Shown piece by piece: positions 60,819-64,000 of a DNA stretch of 64,000 nt (the first letter of the stretch is position 1; each line of letters starts with the position of its first letter). The DNA is from Microbacterium sp. Yaish 1. GTDB taxonomy: Bacteria; Actinomycetota; Actinomycetes; Actinomycetales; Microbacteriaceae. The stretch covers positions 992,001-1,056,000 of the forward strand of contig NZ_NPMR01000001.1 in the NCBI RefSeq assembly GCF_002245215.1, read 5' to 3'. A program made the translations under genes and the position numbers. The notes beneath the pieces were generated by a model. It had not been told where the DNA came from, ran no database searches, and saw only the letters and a list, made by a program, of their open reading frames with translations.

Positions 60819-62414
60819 TCAGCCTCGCTGAGCGTCAGACGCGCCCCGGACCGTCGGACGCAGCCGCACGCGATCGCCGGGGCGAGCCTGCGCGAGCCGG
60901 CTCCGCCCCGCCGCGGTCACGACGCCCACGACGGGGTATCCGCCCGTCACGGGCGCATCCGGACCGAACACGACGGGGTGCCCCGCGGGCGGCACCTGGA
61001 TCGCCCCCGGCACCGTGCCCTCGCTGGCCAGCTCCTCGGCTCGGGAGCGTTCGAGCCGCGGCCCGTCGAGCCGGATGCCGACCCGATCCGCAGCCGCCGA
61101 GACCACCCAGGTCTCGCCGGCGAGGAGGCGGATCGATTCGGGGGTGAGCCAGTCGGCGCGCGGACCGAACGTGAACGGGATGTCGAGGGGAACGGCATCC
61201 GTGCCCGCGGGCGGCGGACCCCACGGGTGCAGCGGCAGAACGGGCACGGGCCCCGCGACGTCGTCGCCGACCGGGATGACGTCGCCCGCCCGCAGCTGCG
61301 CCGGGCCGAGCCCCGAGAGCGTGTCTGTCGAGCGCGACCCGAGCACCGGGGCGACGTCCCAGCCGCCGCGCACCGCCAGGTAAGCCCGCGCTCCGGCGAG
61401 GAATCCGCCGAGGTGCAGCTCCGTGCCCGCCGGCCAGACGTGCGGGACGAAGGGGTCGCCGATGCGTCCGTCGATCTCGACCGGCGCCCACGCCCCGGTC
61501 ACGACCACCGTCAGATCCCGCTCCGCCACGGCCCGGAACCCGCCGACGGCGACCTCGATCGCCGCCGCCCCGTCACGGTTGCCCAGCAGCCGGTTCGCCA
61601 GCGCCCACGCGGCGGGATCGGCGGCGCCCGCGGCACCGATGCCGTCGGCAGCGCGCCCCGGCCGGCCGGCATCCTGGAACGTCGCCTGCAGGCCCGGCGC
61701 GATGACGCGGATGCCGCGGGCGGGCGCGGGAGTCGCCGAGGCCGTGGGGGTCGTGGGATCCGGAGCCACCCGCGGCGCGGCATCCGATCCGCGCACACGG
61801 CTGCGCGACGGGTCGAAACGCACGACGGCACCCGGGACGAGCAGCGCGGGGCGATCGGCGTGCGGGTCGAACAGCGGCGCATCCGTCGTGCCGATGAGCT
61901 GCCAGCCTCCCGGGGTCTCGCGCGGGTAGGCCCCCGAGAAGACGCCGGCCAGACCGACCGAGCCGGCGGGGACCCGCGTGCGCGGCGACGCGCGGCGCGG
62001 GACGTCGAGGCCCCACCCCGCTCCGACGAGATACCCGAACCCGGGCGCGAAGCCCGTGAACGCGACCGTCCACTCGGTGCCGGCGTGGCGCGCGACCAGC
62101 GCCTCGCGACTGGCGCCGAGCGCGGCGGCCAGTTCGTCGAGGTCGGCGCCGTCGTAGCGGATCGGCAGCGTCACCGCGGCGGGGGCGGATGTCGTCGGCG
62201 CCGGGCGCGTCGCGGCGGAAGAGATCCACGCACGAGCGGTCGCCAGGGGCAGCACCGCGGCATCGACACGGACGAGCACCGTCGCGGCCGCGGGAACGAT
62301 GTCGATGACCCCCGGCGGCGGCGCGGCGGCCAGCCGAGCGTGCAGGGCCATCGCCTCGGCCAGGTCGGTCACCTCCACGAGCACCGCGTCGGAGCCCATC
62401 GGCAGCATCCTCAT
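60819..62414 (-). CDS. fused 5-oxoprolinase subunits B and C (PxpBC)
   Basis: The 531-residue protein joins two parts that are separate in many bacteria. Residues 1 to about 205 are PxpB (KipI-like; RMLPMGSDAVLVEV, GFAPGFGYL, VPAGSVGLAG). After an Ala/Pro/Thr linker, residues from about 234 are PxpC (KipA-like; RVIAPGLQATFQDAGRPG, WPAGTELHLGG, PVTGGYPVVG). With PxpA they hydrolyse 5-oxoproline to glutamate using ATP. The start at 62414 is the first Met of the conserved B domain; longer frames upstream overlap noncoding-looking sequence. pxpA is 73 nt upstream on the same strand. Confidence 0.88.
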   Translation of the reverse strand: MRMLPMGSDAVLVEVTDLAEAMALHARLAAAPPPGVIDIVPAAATVLVRVDAAVLPLATARAWISSAATRPAPTTSAPAAVTLPIRYDGADLDELAAALGASREALVARHAGTEWTVAFTGFAPGFGYLVGAGWGLDVPRRASPRTRVPAGSVGLAGVFSGAYPRETPGGWQLIGTTDAPLFDPHADRPALLVPGAVVRFDPSRSRVRGSDAAPRVAPDPTTPTASATPAPARGIRVIAPGLQATFQDAGRPGRAADGIGAAGAADPAAWALANRLLGNRDGAAAIEVAVGGFRAVAERDLTVVVTGAWAPVEIDGRIGDPFVPHVWPAGTELHLGGFLAGARAYLAVRGGWDVAPVLGSRSTDTLSGLGPAQLRAGDVIPVGDDVAGPVPVLPLHPWGPPPAGTDAVPLDIPFTFGPRADWLTPESIRLLAGETWVVSAAADRVGIRLDGPRLERSRAEELASEGTVPGAIQVPPAGHPVVFGPDAPVTGGYPVVGVVTAAGRSRLAQARPGDRVRLRPTVRGASDAQRG

Positions 62415-62487
62415 GCCGGCATCCCCGGGTCGGCGCCGCATCGGCGCCCGGGTCGCGGCGCACCGACCGGCGCGACAGGTGCGGTCG

Positions 62488-63234
62488 TCACCACGGCGAG
62501 CGCACCTCGATCCCGGCGGCGTCGAGCGCCGACCGCACGGCGCGAGCCATCGCGACGGCACCGGGCGAGTCGCCGTGCACGCACAGCGAGGCCGCCGCGC
62601 TGCGGACCGCCTCGCCCGAGACCGCGATCACGACTCCCTCCGTCGCCAGGCGCAGCGCGCGCTCGGCGACCGCGTCCGGATCCTCGAGCAGCGCCCCGGG
62701 AGCCCCGCGCGGCACGAGGGATCCGTCTGCCCGGTAGCCGCGGTCGAGGAACGCCTCGAGATGGAACGGCAGCCCGGCATCCGACGCCGCCCCCTCGATC
62801 GCCCCGCCGAGACCCAGGATCGGAAGCTCGCGGCCGAGCTCGGCCGACAGGTCGGCGACGGCGGCCGCGACGGCGCGCGCGGTCGCGGCATCCTCGGTCG
62901 CGGCGTGATACAGCGCGCCATGCGGCTTGACGTAGCGCACGTCGGCGCCCGCGGCGGCGAGCGCGCGCAGCTGATCGAGCACCTGTGCCCGCAGCTCGTC
63001 GGGCTCGACGGCGACCCGCACCCGGCCGAAACCGGCGCGGTCGAGATAGGAAGGGTGGGCGCCGACCGCGACCCGGGCGGCCGCCGCTCCGGCCACGGCC
63101 GTGCGCATCGACGCCGCGTCGCCGGCATGACCGCCGCAGGCGATCGACGCGCTCGACACGAGGGCGAACATCGCGGTGTCGTCGGCCGTCGGGAGACCGT
63201 CGACCGTCTCGCCCAGATCCGCGTTGAGGTCCAT
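62488..63234 (-). CDS. pxpA: 5-oxoprolinase subunit A (LamB/YcsF family)
   Basis: The 248-residue protein begins MDLNADLGETVDG and has IACGGHAGD, VGAHPSYLDR and VRYVKPHGALY, the LamB/YcsF signatures. PxpA works with PxpB and PxpC to detoxify the glutamine- and glutathione-derived damage product 5-oxoproline. TAGCGT (63241-63246, minus strand) lies 6 nt before the ATG, so the operon starts as a leaderless mRNA. Confidence 0.92.
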   Translation of the reverse strand: MDLNADLGETVDGLPTADDTAMFALVSSASIACGGHAGDAASMRTAVAGAAAARVAVGAHPSYLDRAGFGRVRVAVEPDELRAQVLDQLRALAAAGADVRYVKPHGALYHAATEDAATARAVAAAVADLSAELGRELPILGLGGAIEGAASDAGLPFHLEAFLDRGYRADGSLVPRGAPGALLEDPDAVAERALRLATEGVVIAVSGEAVRSAAASLCVHGDSPGAVAMARAVRSALDAAGIEVRSPW

Positions 63235-63550
63235 GCGTCAACGCTAGCCCGCGCTCGTCCGGCCGTGCCCCTACGGGGTGGGGTGGGGATGCACGGGCTG
63301 GCCGTCGCGGAGCCGAGCAAGGCGCGCCGTGTCGGAGCCGAGCGGGGGCGCGAGGCGGGCCGTGAGCAGGCCAGATGCCGCACGGCATCGTCTCGGTCGC
63401 CTCCTCAGGCGGCACAGCCTGTTTTCGGCACAGGTGGCTCGACGTCGCGCACCCGCCGTTTCGCCCCGAGGCCCGCGCTCTCGTTTCCGTCCACATCCCG
63501 CCATGCCCTGCCGCCACGCCGCGCCACGCCGCGCCCGTTCTCGTCGTTCT

Positions 63551-63626
63551 GTGCCGTCGACAGGCTGAGCGCCCGCACAGACCCCGTCGACGGGCTCCCG
63601 AAGCCGCTCAGCCTGTCCACGGCACG
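63551..63626. repeat. REP-like inverted repeat
   Basis: GTGCCGTCGACAGGCTGAGC at 63551 and its near-perfect inverse at 63606-63626 (20 of 21 bases) form a large hairpin whose loop contains a smaller CCCGTCGACGGG palindrome. A further copy of the right arm is at 63731-63754. The combination of inverted arms plus extra arm copies is like bacterial REP/BIME elements. Confidence 0.7.
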
Positions 63627-63730
63627 GCGGCCACCGGTCACCCGACCCGCGGCGCGGCTCAGTCCGGCCGGCTCCCCGTCCCGCCCGCAGGCTGCCCCGT
63701 CCCCGCGGGCCTCGTCGGCGGGGTCGGGAG

Positions 63731-63754
63731 GCCGCTCAGCCTGTCCACGGCACG
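63731..63754 (+). repeat. second exact copy of the repeat arm
   Basis: The 24 bases at 63731-63754 are identical to 63603-63626 (both begin GCCGCTCAGCC and end CACGGCACG). The copies are 128 bp apart in direct orientation, in the intergenic region before the ABC ATPase gene. Confidence 0.75.
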
Positions 63755-63852
63755 AGCGCGCCCATCCGCGACACGACGGGCCGGCGTTACGTCGATGTAA
63801 CGGGTGGGCCCGACACGGTGCGCTGGGCGCCGCGGGCGGGCAGGATGGGCCA

Positions 63853-64000
63853 ATGGCAGACTCCTCCACTCCCCTGCTGCGGGTGAGCGACATGGCCGTC
63901 GACTTCCGCACGCTCGAGGGCCCGGTGCACGCGGTCGAAGGCGTCGACCTCGAGATCTCAGCGGGCGAGACGGTCGCGATCGTCGGCGAATCCGGCTCGG
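63853..64000 (+). CDS. peptide-type ABC transporter ATP-binding protein (partial)
   Basis: The first 49 codons are present before the window ends. They read LLRVSDMAVDFRTLEGPVHAV and end in the start of Walker A, AIVGESGSG. The GES- form of the P-loop and the opening match DppD/OppD-like ATPases of oligopeptide, dipeptide and nickel importers. CAGGAT lies 6 nt before the ATG. Partners would be to the right. Confidence 0.8.
   Translation, partial: MADSSTPLLRVSDMAVDFRTLEGPVHAVEGVDLEISAGETVAIVGESGS

Larger units (their letters stand above)
63235..63852. other. 618-bp intergenic region with a repeated palindromic element
   Basis: No gene with coding character is seen. The left part (63235-63540) is GC-rich without recognised signals except the pxpA -10. 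The right part carries the repeats listed separately, and ends in CAGGAT (63841-63846), the -10-like element 6 nt before the ABC gene ATG. Confidence 0.6.

Noticed and set aside
62415..62561. Extended start for pxpBC at 62561
   Set aside because: The extra 49 residues overlap the end of pxpA, are Arg/Pro-rich without family match, and the PxpB domain begins at 62414.

Overview
The window is a stretch of high-GC actinobacterial chromosome. I place it in the Microbacteriaceae, most likely Microbacterium or a close relative. The basis is the overall composition, frequent GTG and occasional TTG starts, the actinobacterial str, S10-spc-alpha and rpoBC gene blocks, small LPATGG surface proteins, TipAS-type MerR regulation, and many apparently leaderless genes. 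No tRNA, rRNA, CRISPR array, prophage or recognisable insertion sequence was seen.

Layout. 1-9100 holds mixed accessory and metabolic genes: a self-controlled VOC/MerR-TipAS pair, an alpha/beta hydrolase, a Gfo/Idh/MocA oxidoreductase, a manganese-type ABC importer under a palindromic operator, a spore-photoproduct-lyase-like radical SAM protein, and small membrane and stress proteins. 9169-17685 looks like a cell-surface polysaccharide and envelope locus: a membrane-anchored GH6 glycosidase, an orphan response regulator, a processive-type GT2 synthase, two related lipoproteins, a DUF4012 protein and two LPATGG wall-anchored proteins. 17746-23200 carries an EEP-family hydrolase, truA, a PfkB sugar kinase, an OafA-like acyltransferase and a double GNAT protein.

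23273-39568 (all minus strand) is the S10-spc-alpha ribosomal cluster from rpsJ to rplQ, including secY, adk, map, a DsbA-like protein, infA and rpoA. Perfect or near-perfect stem-loops fall after rplE, rplO, rpmJ, rpsK and rplQ, so the cluster may be read as several transcription units. Upstream of rpsJ is a good promoter and a leader of about 300 nt. Beyond that lies an AbiEi/PD-(D/E)xK-like gene bracketed by two copies of a palindromic repeat, and a small MT0933-like antitoxin-family gene. 41541-45907 is tuf, fusA, rpsG and rpsL. 46169-51659 encodes an FHA protein, membrane proteins of unknown role and a pair of related four-cysteine envelope proteins. 51755-59163 is rpoC and rpoB. After two tandem lipoprotein paralogues come pxpBC (fused) and pxpA for 5-oxoproline hydrolysis, a repeat-bearing intergenic region, and the start of a peptide-type ABC ATPase.

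Two signals run across the whole window. First, about twenty first-in-operon genes have a -10-like hexamer of the form NANNNT placed 6 to 9 nt before the start codon and no Shine-Dalgarno, which predicts leaderless mRNAs. The translation-machinery genes instead have leaders with ribosome binding sites. Second, the word GGATGCC/GGCATCC recurs in coding and non-coding DNA and forces codons (GAT, GCA) that are otherwise avoided here.
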